The notes below the pieces were generated by a model that was given only the letters and a program-made list of their open reading frames with translations, did no database searches and was not told the origin of the DNA. DNA of 64,000 bases from Glutinoglossum americanum (lineage: Eukaryota; Ascomycota; Geoglossomycetes; Geoglossales; Geoglossaceae), in assembly GCA_020080175.1 (NCBI GenBank), contig JAGHQL010000085.1:1-64000 (forward strand), written 5' to 3'. Made by a program: the position numbers and the translations under genes. Shown here piece after piece: positions 24,185-35,496 of the stretch (the stretch's first letter is position 1; the number at the start of each line of letters is the position of its first letter).

Positions 24185-26839
24185 CTAATACTGGTACTTC
24201 CGCATGTCATCACTATAACCATCGGGTCCAGTTTCCCTCGGAAGCTCTCGCGGACGCTCGATCAACGCGTGTTCATCGGCATATCTCCGATCTGAGGATA
24301 GGTAATTGTACCGTTCATTGCCTGCAGGAACAAAATCTCTTCGGCCTTCATCGGCGCGGACACTGTACTCACGTACATTTTGTGGGGGTACGAAAAAGTC
24401 CCGTCGTTCCGCCTCTTGCCGCACGCCGGTTGCATAATCCCGGCCAACTGGTTCAGGCCGGACGCTCTGGATTCGGGGCACAAAATCTCGGGCTGTTTCA
24501 TATCGCCCAGCTTCTGGTCGAGCGCTCTGCATGCGCGGTATGTATTCTCGGGGAATGACAATTTCTTCGTACTGGCTGATTCGTCGCTCTGGATAATCTC
24601 GATTTTGAACGTATCCTTCTCGCGCTACGGGAATCGCTCCTTGAGAGACGGCATAGTCTCGTTCTCGGTACGCTCGGTAATCTACAGTATCAATCGGAGA
24701 CTGCTCAACAATCCTCCTAGAAGATGGAGGAAATGATGGAAGTCCTTCAACGAATGCACGACCGCTATATAAGTCATCCTGCACAGGTATTGGCACTCGT
24801 AAGACAGGCTCCCGAGTTGCTGCTCGTTCATAATATGGTTCGATCTCCCTCTGCCGACTGGGTGGTGCGGCGGAGTGTCTGATGACCGCTGGTGCTGGAA
24901 TGTATTCTCTCCCATATTTGCCCATGGTGATACGAGGAGGTAGAGGACTTGGTGGGGCCATTATGACAGCATCCTGTTGTATGGATGGATATCTCTCTCG
25001 CAGCGGTGGGGGTGATCGAGATCTTCCTGACCGCGCGCTCGTAGGATACTGGCCCCGCGAGGGTTCCCGGTAGTGGCGGTGCTGGTCCACAACTATCCGG
25101 TCAGCAAACGCATGGGATGTGGCTAGAACCGGTCTAGATTCCGTAGGGGAAACTTGAACAGAATAGGTTGGCGACTGCGGGCGCCTAGAGTAGCGAATAC
25201 TAGCATATCGACGCAGGTTGTGATCATCCCTCTCAACCCTTCTAACGCTGCCACGGGAAGCCACACGGAGTGGAAGAGCTGAAGCTGAAATGTCCGTTTC
25301 GCTCCTGTATCGTTGAAGCTGTCCAGAGGGTTTAGCAAATGAATCTCGATTTGCAAAATCCCTGCTCGGCTGTCGTTCTAAGCTTGGTACCCTCTGTATT
25401 TGCTGTCTGCGCTTTGCAGGTCGAATGCTAGGGACACTTAAGAGTGGCACTGGTGACAATGGTTCCTCCTTGATTCTAGGCGTAGAGGAGTCGGCAGCTC
25501 GTCTTGCGGAGATCCCGCCCGATTCAACCTCGTTATCGAACGGCTGTCGACGCTTCCGCTGAATCGATGGCTGTGCAGGGCTTCCAGGACTATGTACTTG
25601 CAGTGCTCTCTTAAGCAAAGGTTCCCTTTGTGAATTGAGCTCTTCATGCTGGTGTTCTTGAGCGAGCGGCGGTACGCGGGCCACTGCCAGCGGTGATACC
25701 CGCTCTGGTCTTGGAGCAAGAGGAGACGATATGTGATTTCTGACCACAGTTATCTCTGGCGATTCTTGAGAAGCATGACGAACAGAACCTTGCGCAGAAT
25801 TCATATGATTAATTGCGACCTCGGTGCCGCGTCTGCTATGATGCTCGGATTCAACCTCAAGCCCAACATAATCATCATTACCTTGAAATTCACTTTGGAG
25901 CCCCTCAGCGGGTTCTACTTGACCTGATCCTTCGTAGACCTCTCGTGGTTCTGTTGTGTAATAGTGCCGTCCTCTGTGCTTGGAGCCATGCGAAATGCTG
26001 GGATAGGGCTGCCTCCTTAGCTCATCAACGTAGGTTTCGGCCTCTTGTGCACCGCTCCAGTAGTCAGAATCTCTGGACGCGGCTTGCATAGGTGAAACGC
26101 GATGCTTCTCAACATCCTCCGCAGCCTGTTGGTCGTCGATCTCCATATCTCCAATCTGAGATTCCTCTGGCCTAGACTTCTCCTGCTCTGCCTGCACATT
26201 GTGTGAGTTTTCTGTTTCCTCGATCGGAGAATCGTGGCTAGAATAATATGAGTTATCATCCGAAGATTCGCCCCCAGCGCCCTCTACGGGATGCACAATT
26301 TGCAAAGCCTTTTCCAACACTTCAGAGACATCAAATTCTGGGACTGGTTCCTGATGTGGATGTCTTTGTCTTGACTCCGACCTTCTCTGCTCAAGCTGTT
26401 CCTTGAGCACTCGTTCAAGTCGCTGGCGATGTAGTTGGATCTCCGCCCTGACCAGATCTTCAGACTTGGTAAGAAGTATAGGGTCAATCTCTGATACCAC
26501 ATTCTTTGAGTTAGACAGTTGGCGAGGCTCTGGTGATTTCTGGTGTATACGAGCAGGTTCATCTTGAGGGGACTGCCCAGGCCTGATGGAAGGACGTGCT
26601 TTTGTTTCAGCAGTTGAGAGACGAGGAGATGCGAGTGCTGGAGACTGCAGATGACGTGGACCCAGTTTGCCTATCAGATGAGCTGGAACTTTGATGCGTG
26701 GGTGTGCGCCTGCGATAACTTCATCGCGCAGTCTTAGTATTTTCTCGAGCTCTCGTATCTCTGCGAAAGTTTTCTCTGATGTCCCAACGGCCAGTGAGAT
26801 CCCATTTGCAGTCAGGGGCGCCATAACTCCTGATGCCAT
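24185..26839 (-). CDS. Unknown disordered Arg/Pro/Ser-rich fungal protein
   Basis: A single-exon gene of 884 aa from the first in-frame ATG. I do not recognise it. The N-terminal 60 residues look structured (TFAEIRELEKILRLRDEVIA, then HPRIKVPAHLIGKLGP) and are the best candidate for a conserved domain. The middle contains acidic and Gln/Glu-rich stretches (a helix-like segment around EIQLHRQRLERVLKEQLEQRR). The C-terminal third is rich in Arg, Tyr and Pro. It has an internal near-repeat, YIPRMQSARPE followed by FVPRIQSVRPE, and several RRDF-type motifs. No membrane segment is seen. The frame is open upstream to about 26980 without an ATG, so the transcript may carry an extra small 5' exon. 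Arg/Tyr-rich disorder of this kind occurs in nuclear or RNA-associated proteins, but no function is assigned. Confidence 0.75.
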   Translation of the reverse strand: MASGVMAPLTANGISLAVGTSEKTFAEIRELEKILRLRDEVIAGAHPRIKVPAHLIGKLGPRHLQSPALASPRLSTAETKARPSIRPGQSPQDEPARIHQKSPEPRQLSNSKNVVSEIDPILLTKSEDLVRAEIQLHRQRLERVLKEQLEQRRSESRQRHPHQEPVPEFDVSEVLEKALQIVHPVEGAGGESSDDNSYYSSHDSPIEETENSHNVQAEQEKSRPEESQIGDMEIDDQQAAEDVEKHRVSPMQAASRDSDYWSGAQEAETYVDELRRQPYPSISHGSKHRGRHYYTTEPREVYEGSGQVEPAEGLQSEFQGNDDYVGLEVESEHHSRRGTEVAINHMNSAQGSVRHASQESPEITVVRNHISSPLAPRPERVSPLAVARVPPLAQEHQHEELNSQREPLLKRALQVHSPGSPAQPSIQRKRRQPFDNEVESGGISARRAADSSTPRIKEEPLSPVPLLSVPSIRPAKRRQQIQRVPSLERQPSRDFANRDSFAKPSGQLQRYRSETDISASALPLRVASRGSVRRVERDDHNLRRYASIRYSRRPQSPTYSVQVSPTESRPVLATSHAFADRIVVDQHRHYREPSRGQYPTSARSGRSRSPPPLRERYPSIQQDAVIMAPPSPLPPRITMGKYGREYIPAPAVIRHSAAPPSRQREIEPYYERAATREPVLRVPIPVQDDLYSGRAFVEGLPSFPPSSRRIVEQSPIDTVDYRAYRERDYAVSQGAIPVAREGYVQNRDYPERRISQYEEIVIPREYIPRMQSARPEAGRYETARDFVPRIQSVRPEPVGRDYATGVRQEAERRDFFVPPQNVREYSVRADEGRRDFVPAGNERYNYLSSDRRYADEHALIERPRELPRETGPDGYSDDMRKYQY

Positions 26840-27053
26840 GACTTGTGTGGGGAAATCCTCACAGCATTCAATAGCTGTCCATATTTGGTTTGTCGTTCGG
26901 AACCAAGCTGTGATCCTATTGTTAACAGTAATGACTAAGCTAAGGGATGCAAGAGTGCTTGGCGAGGCTCTTGTGTCCACAAGGTCCGCCGCCCTCTTTC
27001 AAGGACAGTAATTTTGAAGTCACTTGTAAAATTATTTTTGCCCACTCACTAAA
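26840..27053. promoter_or_regulatory. Compact bidirectional promoter
   Basis: Only 214 bp separate the start codons of the unknown minus-strand gene and the nucleotidase gene, so both must share this region. Confidence 0.6.
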
Positions 27054-28080
27054 ATGCCGGAATTAGAATCTTTGCCAGGTCCTAAGTCTGTATTTTTCTT
27101 TGACATCGATAACTGCGTGCGTGCGCCCAGACACACAATTCTCTCCTAGTGGTCCATGTGCTTACTTGTCATTCTGATATTATAGCTCTATTCTAAAAGT
27201 ACGCTCAATGACGCCTTAAATCGCTTGCCCTAGTCTAATAGTGAATAACCATCAGGCAAGCAGGTTCATAAGTTGATGCAAGAATCAATTGGTGCTTCCT
27301 ACATCAATTTCATTTCTCAATCTATTACTCATGCTACTATAGACAGATACTTCATTAATCGCCTCTCACTTTCGCCCGACGAGGCCGCCACCCTCCACAA
27401 GGACTACTATACGCAGTACGGCCTAGCTCTTGAGGGCTTAATACTGCACCACAAGGTCGACCCTCTAGAATATAATGCGCTGGTTGATGATTCCCTGCCC
27501 CTCGAAGGCGTCATCCACCCAGATCCTCGACTTAGAAAGTTACTGCAAGATTTCGATAGGAGCAAAGTCCGTCTCTGGCTCTTCACGAATGCTTATATCA
27601 ATCACGGGAAAAGGGTTGTAAAGCTGCTGGGAGTGGACGATTTGTTTGATGGTGTGTTTGTTGTCTGCGAAGCTTCTTCGATCCCGCTAAAGCTATACTT
27701 CTTAGGTATCACCCACTGTGACTACGGCGCTTCCCCGCTAGTCTGCAAACCGCACGATGCAATGTATGGCAAAGCCCAGGCGGAGGCCGGCGCCGCATCG
27801 CCAAGCGATTGCTATTTCGTTGGTGAGTCTTCTTTGCACTCCATGTACTGCTTGTTATTGACATCTTTATGGCGCAGATGACTCATATTTAAACTGTAAG
27901 CGTGCTCAAGATCTTGGCTGGACTAGTGTGCACATCCTCGAGCCAGAAGATACAGAGCCAGCAGTAAAAGCATGTAAATACCAAATCAGGAATCTTGAGG
28001 AGTTGCGAGCCATCTTCCCACAGTTCTTCAAGAGCGGCAAGGTGACAGCGGAGGGTCTAGGCCATATCAACAAGCCATAG
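27054..28080 (+). CDS. sdt1: HAD-superfamily pyrimidine 5'-nucleotidase, Sdt1/Phm8-like
   Basis: A 263-aa HAD-fold phosphatase like yeast Sdt1 (pyrimidine 5'-nucleotidase) and Phm8, which dephosphorylate nucleoside monophosphates in the cytosol and nucleus. Exons: 27054-27116, 27186-27198, 27256-27651, 27706-27822 and 27878-28080. The second exon is 13 nt. Catalytic motif I is FFFDIDNC with nucleophile Asp17 and acid/base Asp19. Motif II is LFTNAY. Motif III Lys is in VCKPHDAMYG, and motif IV is YFVDDSYLNC, whose Asp pair binds magnesium and whose first Asp codon is interrupted by the last intron. The helical cap region (YGLALEGLILHHKVDPLEYN) matches the family. The nucleotide preference between Sdt1 and Phm8 cannot be told. 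Confidence 0.93.
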
Positions 28081-28791
28081 CCATCACCAATTATATATGA
28101 GGCGTTATTCCTTTTCAAGAGGTAACCCCAAGGTCCATTTCGAAGGCGGGCTTTTCGTTATCGTCTCTGCTGTCAGGCATATAACGATTATCTAACGTGC
28201 TAGTCTAGTACCGCCCCGCTTCATCCGCTTGACAGAAGTGAAGGGGCCATAGCGCTAGAATGACTCAGGCTTCAAGTGGGCCGATGGAGGCCAAGACTGA
28301 ATATTAAGGTTTAATCGTAATATATTTTGCCTGTCTCAAGGGAAATTTTGAAGGCGAATTTCTAAACGATCTCATTAAAGGATGCTAGAATAGAATTTAT
28401 TGAAGTGATGATCTTGATGTAACAAATATAAGCACTAGATTGGTGTGCAGAAGTGACTGTCCTTCTAGCCCTCTATTTCTCGCTTAATTTTATGGTGGGG
28501 CAACTTACTGCAGATTTGAAATCGTTATTATTGCCGCGAGCCCACCCAACACTATCGTCTTCTCACCCGCAACTCACACCTCGTACCATCCACACAGAAA
28601 ACAAAGAGTCTCAAGATATTCACAGTTTATAAGTATCCATTACTCGCCCAGCTAATTCCTTTTCCGCAGAGCTCCTGTCTAACATCTTTAATAGAAGTCG
28701 GAAAGCTCTCGTCTTTCGAAGCGGGGTTCTTCCGGTTTGACACAACTTGTCACAAAGGCTTTTAGAATAGTTCGAATAAACTACCGCAGCC
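28081..28791. promoter_or_regulatory. Upstream region of eEF2
   Basis: 711 bp between the nucleotidase stop and the eEF2 start. No gene was recognised. As eEF2 is normally very highly expressed, a strong promoter is expected here, but no specific element was assigned. Confidence 0.5.
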
Positions 28792-31700
28792 ATGGTCAAG
28801 TGAGCGCCCATACGCTCCCTCTCTCTCTCTTACTATTGTCCGAGGATATTATTTGATACCTCAGATTCCCCCGTTCACCGATTGCTTATCTCCGAGATGA
28901 GGGTGGCGGTGTGCATATTCTAAGCGCGAAGATCTACACTAACATTGGGTATCTGCATGTAGCTTCACCGTTGAAGAGGTATGTCAAATGGATAGAGTTG
29001 TCTCAATTTAAGGCAGCAAGATATGCTAAAGTGGATGTCTAGATCCGTGCGCTCATGGATAAGGTGACCAACGTGCGTAATATGTCGGTCATTGCGCATG
29101 GTAAGCTCATGCTCCGACTCCCAACCAGCCTCCACCAACCACTAACAACACTTAATGAACGTCAGTCGACCATGGAAAGTCCACCCTCACGGATTCGCTC
29201 GTCCAGCGTGCTGGTATCATCTCCGCTGCGAAGGCTGGAGAAGCCCGATTTACGGACACCCGTCAGGATGAGCAGGACCGCTGCATCACCATCAAATCTA
29301 CTGCGATCTCTCTATATGCCCAGCTAGAGCATGAAGAAGACCTTAAAGATGTTGCTCAGAAGACGGACGGCCGTGATTTCTTGATTAACTTGATCGATTC
29401 ACCAGGTCACGTTGACTTTTCTTCTGAGGTCACAGCCGCTCTCCGTGTCACTGATGGTGCACTTGTGGTTGTCGACTGTGTCGAAGGTGTATGTGTTCAG
29501 ACTGAGACCGTCCTTCGGCAGGCTCTTGGCGAGCGTATCAAACCGGTTTGTATCATCAACAAAGTCGACCGTGCTCTTTTAGAGTTGCAAGTTTCCAAGG
29601 AGGACTTGTACCAGTCCTTCTCGAGAACCATTGAATCCGTCAATGTCATCGTGGCTACGTATTTTGATAAGGCTCTCGGCGACGTCCAAGTTTACCCATA
29701 TAAAGGGACTGTTGCTTTTGGATCTGGTCTCCATGGCTGGGCTTTTACCGTTCGTCAGTTTGCTAACCGGTATGCAAAGAAGTTTGGCGTCGACAAGGTC
29801 AAGATGATGGAACGCCTTTGGGTGAGTATAGTGCAATTTTTTGATCGGCCAAAAAGATACGCCACAGGTCAACTGACTCCCAGAAAATAGGGAGACAATT
29901 ATTTCAACCCTCATACCAAGAAGTGGACAACTAAGGATAACCATGAAGGAAAACCTCTCGAGCGCGCTTTCAACCAATTCATCCTGGATCCTATTTTCAA
30001 GATCTTCGGCGCCATCATGAACTTCAAAAAGGACGAGATTCCAACCCTCCTAAGCAAGCTTGAGATCAAGCTCACGGGTGACGAAAAGGACCTCGAGGGC
30101 AAGGCCCTTTTGAAGGTTGTCATGAGGAAATTCCTTCCAGCCGCTGATGCTCTCCTTGAGATGATGATTCTCCACCTACCTTCCCCTGTTACTGCTCAGA
30201 AGTACCGTGTTGAGACTCTTTACGAGGGCCCTATGGATGACCAGGCTGCAATTGGCATTCGAGATTGTGATCCCAAAGCACCTCTTATGTTGTACGTCTC
30301 AAAGATGGTACCGACCTCCGACAAGGGTCGTTTCTATGCTTTCGGTCGTGTGTTTGCTGGCACTGTTCGCTCTGGTCTCAAAGTTCGCATCCAAGGGCCG
30401 AATTATGTTCCTGGAAGGAAAGAGGATCTTTACGTCAAAGCAATTCAACGTACCATACTCATGATGGGCCGATATATTGAACCGATTGAGGATGTGCCAG
30501 CCGGCAACATTCTTGGGTTGGTTGGTGTTGATCAGTTCTTGCTCAAGTCTGGAACTCTTACTACCAGCGAGACCGCCCACAATTTGAAAGTCATGAAGTT
30601 CTCTGTCAGCCCTGTCGTCCAACGTTCTGTTGAAGTCAAGAACGCCAATGACTTGCCCAAGCTGGTTGAGGGTCTCAAGCGTCTGTCGAAGTCCGACCCA
30701 TGCGTGTTAACTTTCATCTCCGAATCTGGCGAACATATCGTTGCTGGTGCTGGTGAGCTACATCTTGAGATTTGCTTAAAGGTATGAACATCGCAGCCAC
30801 TCTCTGGGTCGATGCTTACCGTTAACTGCAGGATCTTGAGGAGGATCATGCTGGGGTCCCGCTCCGTGTATCCGACCCTGTTGTGTCTTACCGTGAGACT
30901 GTCGGTGGCGACTCAAGCATTACCGCCTTGTCTAAGTCCCCTAATAAACACAATCGCCTATACGTCACAGCCACGCCATTGGCTGAGGAAGTTGCGAAAG
31001 ATATTGAATCTGGCAGGATCGGACCGCGAGATGACTTTAAAGCCCGTGCACGTATCCTCGCCGATGAACACGGCTGGGATGTCACGGATGCCCGAAAGAT
31101 TTGGTGTTTCGGTCCCGATACAACTGGCGCCAATTTGTTGGTCGACCAGACTAAGGCTGTGCAATATCTGAACGAAATCAAAGACTCTGTGGTGTCTGGT
31201 TTCCAGTGGGCTACCCGCGAAGGCCCAGTTGCCGAAGAGCCAATGAGGAGTGTTCGGTTCAATATTATGGATGTCACACTTCACGCTGATGCTATTCATC
31301 GTGGTGGTGGGCAGCTCATTCCTACTGCCCGTCGCGTGCTCTATGCTGCCGCACTTCTTGCCGATCCTGGCATCCTCGAGCCCGTATACCTTGTCGAGAT
31401 TCAGGTACCTGAACAGGCCATGGGTGGCATCTATGGCGTCCTCACCCGGAGGAGAGGCCACGTCTTTGCAGAAGAGCAGCGCCCTGGCACACCCCTGTTT
31501 AATGTCAAGGCATACCTTCCTGTCAATGAATCTTTCGGTGTAAGTTTTGCCTTGGGTGCTCGATCACAACAGTGAGTGCATTTGCTAATCTAGCGCGAAG
31601 TTTACGGCGGACCTACGTAGCCATACTAGCGGCCAAGCCTTCCCACAGAGTGTGTTCAGTCATTGGCAAATCCTCCCTGGCGGTTCGCCACTCGACCCAA

Positions 31701-31849
31701 CAACTAAGCCTGGCCAAGTCGTTCGGGAGATGCGGAAGCGTAAAGGCGTCAAAATTGATGTTCCGGGAGTTGAGAACGTAAGTAGCTATATGGACCCACC
31801 ACCAACGGGGTTAGCTAACAACTATGTGCAGTACTACGATAAGCTATAG
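28792..31849 (+). CDS. eft2: Translation elongation factor 2 (eEF2)
   Basis: The GTPase that drives ribosomal translocation in the cytosol; 843 aa, the normal length. Exons: 28792-28799, 28963-28978, 29043-29100, 29166-29821, 29891-30781, 30832-31539, 31601-31777 and 31832-31849. The first exon is 8 nt and the last is six codons (YYDKL plus stop). The first intron (163 nt) is the longest found in this window. Marks: NFTVEEIRALMDK at the N-terminus; P-loop AHVDHGKST, with the His-Val codons split by an intron; switch [19 protein letters not shown] for guanine binding; and the domain IV loop [12 protein letters not shown]. In that loop His699 is the expected diphthamide site, with the same number as in yeast. 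Domain order is complete and no residue looks damaged. Confidence 0.98.
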
Positions 31850-32784
31850 AAGTTTACAGTTGGCTTTGATAGACTTCTGCATAAAAAAAATTTTTTTTTT
31901 GTCCTCACGATGATCACAAGCCATGACTAATGAAAGTAACTCATGAGGCTTGGGGCAAGTAAGAATTCTGTTTAGCAGAGACACGGATGGCAGCAAAGTT
32001 CTATGTTTCCATTTTGTGTGTTTTTGCTCTTGCTTCGTGCCGTGTGCTTTTCCCACTATGAACTGCACGTTCCTGTAAGCTAGTTCAAGCGGGTCGAGGA
32101 AGCATTTCATGGTGAAACCCACAGATGGAAATGGAATTCATAGATAAGCGGGACAGGGTTGCAAAGAGGCTTGACCTGTGATAACAACAATAAAGTTCTA
32201 CGAAAAGTAGTAGACCTGAACAAGCTTGATTTCCGGGGATCGTATTCCTAGACATGGTCGTTTCAACGGCATGTAAGCCAAGAGCACTGGGTAATCCCTA
32301 AATGAATGCTGGTATGTAACGGGCTATTTCTTTTCTGGCAGAGCTTCGGTGAGGTGGTCCCATGAACTTGAGCGATTAGCCATCGAAAACTATCAATGTA
32401 AATACTGTTTTCTTCAGCGGCTTCAAATTTCGCACGTGACATCTTTTAAACACCAAACCTACCCTCGTACTGATCTGCAACCTTGCGTGCTCGTCGTCGC
32501 CTCCTCTATCCCATGTTGCTGATCCCTTCAAGAGCCTCTACTCTAATTTCTTGACGAGTATCACGAACTAACTACAAACGCCTTGGTGAATGCAGTCGTG
32601 TGTTGGTGGCGAGAATCACCCAGGAGGCATCAGGCAAAAGAGAGGATCAACAACCATTAGTCAACCTTTTACGATTTTGGAGTGAAAGTTCACTCTGCAC
32701 AGACTCAACACCTATAGGAGGTTCCAACTTCTCCAAGGCTGCTTTCCTTGGACAACTATTAGTGTAATCACTGGCCCGAGGAAA
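31850..32784. other. Intergenic eEF2 to Rmn1-like gene
   Basis: About 0.9 kb without a recognised gene: eEF2 3' flank, an A8T10 tract near 31884-31902, then the leader and promoter of the RNA-binding protein gene. Confidence 0.5.
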
Positions 32785-35496
32785 ATGCTCTTCAACGAAG
32801 ATGATGCTGGCCCGTTGAAGAGATGGATCGTGAGAAGATTAGAGGACATGCAAGTCTCATACCCCACCGAAAGCTGGGCTTTGTACCCGGAGATTCTTCT
32901 AACAGCACTTTCCTTGCACAGATCCGATGCAGATTCGGACGTTCTAGCAGATTACGTCCTTGCTCTTTTGCGCCATGATCAACCTGTCGAGGAAGTACGA
33001 AAGCTTTGCATCGACCAATTAGAGGACTTTCTCAAAGACCGTATGTAGCTCTAAACAATACGGCTGCTGGATATCAAGAAGATGCATAGCTGACGGACAC
33101 ACTTACAGACACCGCTACCTTCGTCAACGATATTTTCGGTATCATAGCTTCCAAATCGTATCTTCCACCAGGCTCGGGACTATCGGCTCGCCCCGCAACT
33201 TCGCCGAATATATTCAGCCCTCCAGCTGGCTCTGCAACGACTTCGCTAGGCCCAGGCTCAAGCCCGACAAATGTTGGACCTCTTAGTAGGGATCAATCAC
33301 GGAAACGCTCCTACCATGACCACGAGGGCAGCGAGCCATGGGATGGTAAAGACCCGCATTATGGACGCGCTTCTGGTGGAGACAGGGCCTTTAAACAGCC
33401 TAGAAGAGGTAATACGAGGGGAGGACGATTTGACGGATTTGGCAATCGAGCTCGACAAGGGCCGCAGCAACTACCAACACCAGATGCCACCATGGCCAAT
33501 TTGGGAGGTATGCCACAACAGCCACCGATAGGATTCCCGGGCTTGCCGCAACCCCCCTCAGCATTTTTTGATCCAAATGATCCGATGGCCGCATTCTTAG
33601 CTATGCAGGCGATGGGCTTCCCGCTCCCGACGATACCCTTTGCACCAGTTGGGTCCCCTTCTAGCTTTGCACCAAACGGCAACCAACAGTCCCCAATTTT
33701 AGACGCGGCCCCTCCTGTCAAGAGGATCGGCGAAAGATGTCGGGACTATGATGAGAAGGGATTTTGTGCTCTAGGTAGTACATGCCCATACGAACATGGT
33801 ACGAACCCCATAGTCGTGCCCGGGGATGGCGATGGTGAGTCAACCCTCCAAGCCGGATTAGAAGTTAACCTAATTTGGGGTCAAGAATATGATCCAAACA
33901 ACTCGGCACTTGTTACGGACATTAAAAAACCGATGAACGCCAGTGGTTCTAGTGCCAATGGGTCTAGCCATCGTGATAGCAACCGTGGAAGTGACCGTGG
34001 GGGACGTGGTCGAGGCCGGGGAGGGAGTACCGCGCCTGTTACTCGGCGAGGAGGCAGGGCTGAATTCTCTCATGCAGGGCCTAACCAAGATCGCTCCATC
34101 ACCACAGTCGTTGTGGAGAGCATACCTGAGGATAAGTTTCAGGAAGAGACCGTACGCGAGTTCTTTTCCACATTTGGCAATATCCAAGATATCCAAATGC
34201 AAGGCTATAAACGGTTGGCCCTGGTCAAGTATGATGACTGGACTTCTGCCAAGAGAGCATACGATTCTCCCAAGGTAATTTTTGATAATCGATTTGTCAA
34301 GGTCTACTGGTATAAGCCTGAAAGCGTTCCAAAACCACCAGTTGCTGCCAACGGAACTGCGAAGGCAGGATCGCCGACGCCATCTAAAAAGGCGAGCGAA
34401 GGCGAAATGGAGATTGATATGGAAGATTTCAAGAAGAGGCAGGAAGAAGCTCAGAAAACTCATGATGAGAAAATGCGCAAAAAGAAGGAAACCGAGGATG
34501 CTAAGAGAGAGCTTGAAAAGCGGAGGGAGGAGCTTTTAAAAAATCAAGCTGAAGAAAAGAGAAAACTCATGGAACGCTTGGCTGCAAAAACTACTGGGAA
34601 AGGGAAAGCAGTTTCCAACTCTCCCCCTGCGCCTGGTACGCCGAAGATCGAGAACGGGACGAATGGTGCAACTACAAACGGCGACGTAAAAGCAAACCAG
34701 GCTAAGACAAGCTCACAGACTGAAGCGCTGAGAGCACAATTGGCTGCGTTGGAAGCGGAAGCTAGATCTCTAGGCATTGATTCCACGCTCTCCGACGATG
34801 GGCTGTCAACACGTGGCAGAGGACGAGGTAGAGGAGCGTTCCGCGGTAGGGGTGGCTATATGCCGCGGGGTCATGGCGGGTACGAGTCCTTTAGAGGCGG
34901 GTATCGAGGCAGGGGAGGACCATTCGCGGCCAGGGGGAGAGGAGGAACGATGAAATTAGATAATCGAACCAAAAAGGTTACTGTTTCGGGGACGCCGTTT
35001 GATTCCAACAAGGATGAGAGCCTGAGGCAATATCTACTGGTTCGTAGCTTTGTCCATATCCTTCCATCTCAGCCACAAGCTCAAATTGATCTCGCTTTTA
35101 CAGGGAATCGGCGAGTTTGAAAACATCGAACATAATCCCAACCGTAGCGACTCGCAGATCATTACATTCAAGGATAGATTTACAGCCGAGAAGGTAACGT
35201 CTATCTCACCTGATAAACTCTCGCGTTGCACGATAGGATGCTAACTGTCCTCCCCCCAGTTCATTCATAGCGGCTCCGAAATCCCAGGTGTAGGCAAGGT
35301 CGAGTTATCTTGGGTCAACACCCCCCTTCCACCAGTAGTCGTCAATAAGCAGCCACAACATGAAACTTCCACTCCTGTTTCTTCGGCCACTGCCTCTCAC
35401 GATGGGGACACAGCCATGGCAGATGGAGATATGCACAAAACGGCAGAGGACTATGACGTCGCTGAAGATGATGATGATAGATGGATGGTCCAGTAA
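32785..35496 (+). CDS. rmn1: PWI-like / CCCH / RRM RNA-binding protein, Rmn1-RBM26/27 family
   Basis: An 837-aa nuclear RNA-binding protein with the RBM26/RBM27 architecture. The fission yeast relative Rmn1 belongs to the MTREC/NURS machinery that feeds unwanted RNAs to the exosome. Exons: 32785-33040, 33109-35039, 35104-35193 and 35260-35496 (introns 68, 64 and 66 nt). Residues 1-100 form the PWI-like helical domain (LFNEDDAGPLKRWIVRRLED, DQPVEEVRKLCIDQLEDFLK). A CX8CX5CX3H zinc finger uses Cys296, Cys305, Cys311 and His315 (CRDYDEKGF then C). An RRM spans about 414-487 (SITTVVVESIPEDKF, KRLALVKYDDW). A charged coiled coil (MEDFKKRQEEAQKTHDEKMR) and an RGG-rich stretch follow. A second RRM-like module (KKVTVSGTPFDSN, QIITFKDRFTAEKFI) lies near the C-terminus. 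The acidic tail ends DDDDRWMVQ. Confidence 0.9.
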
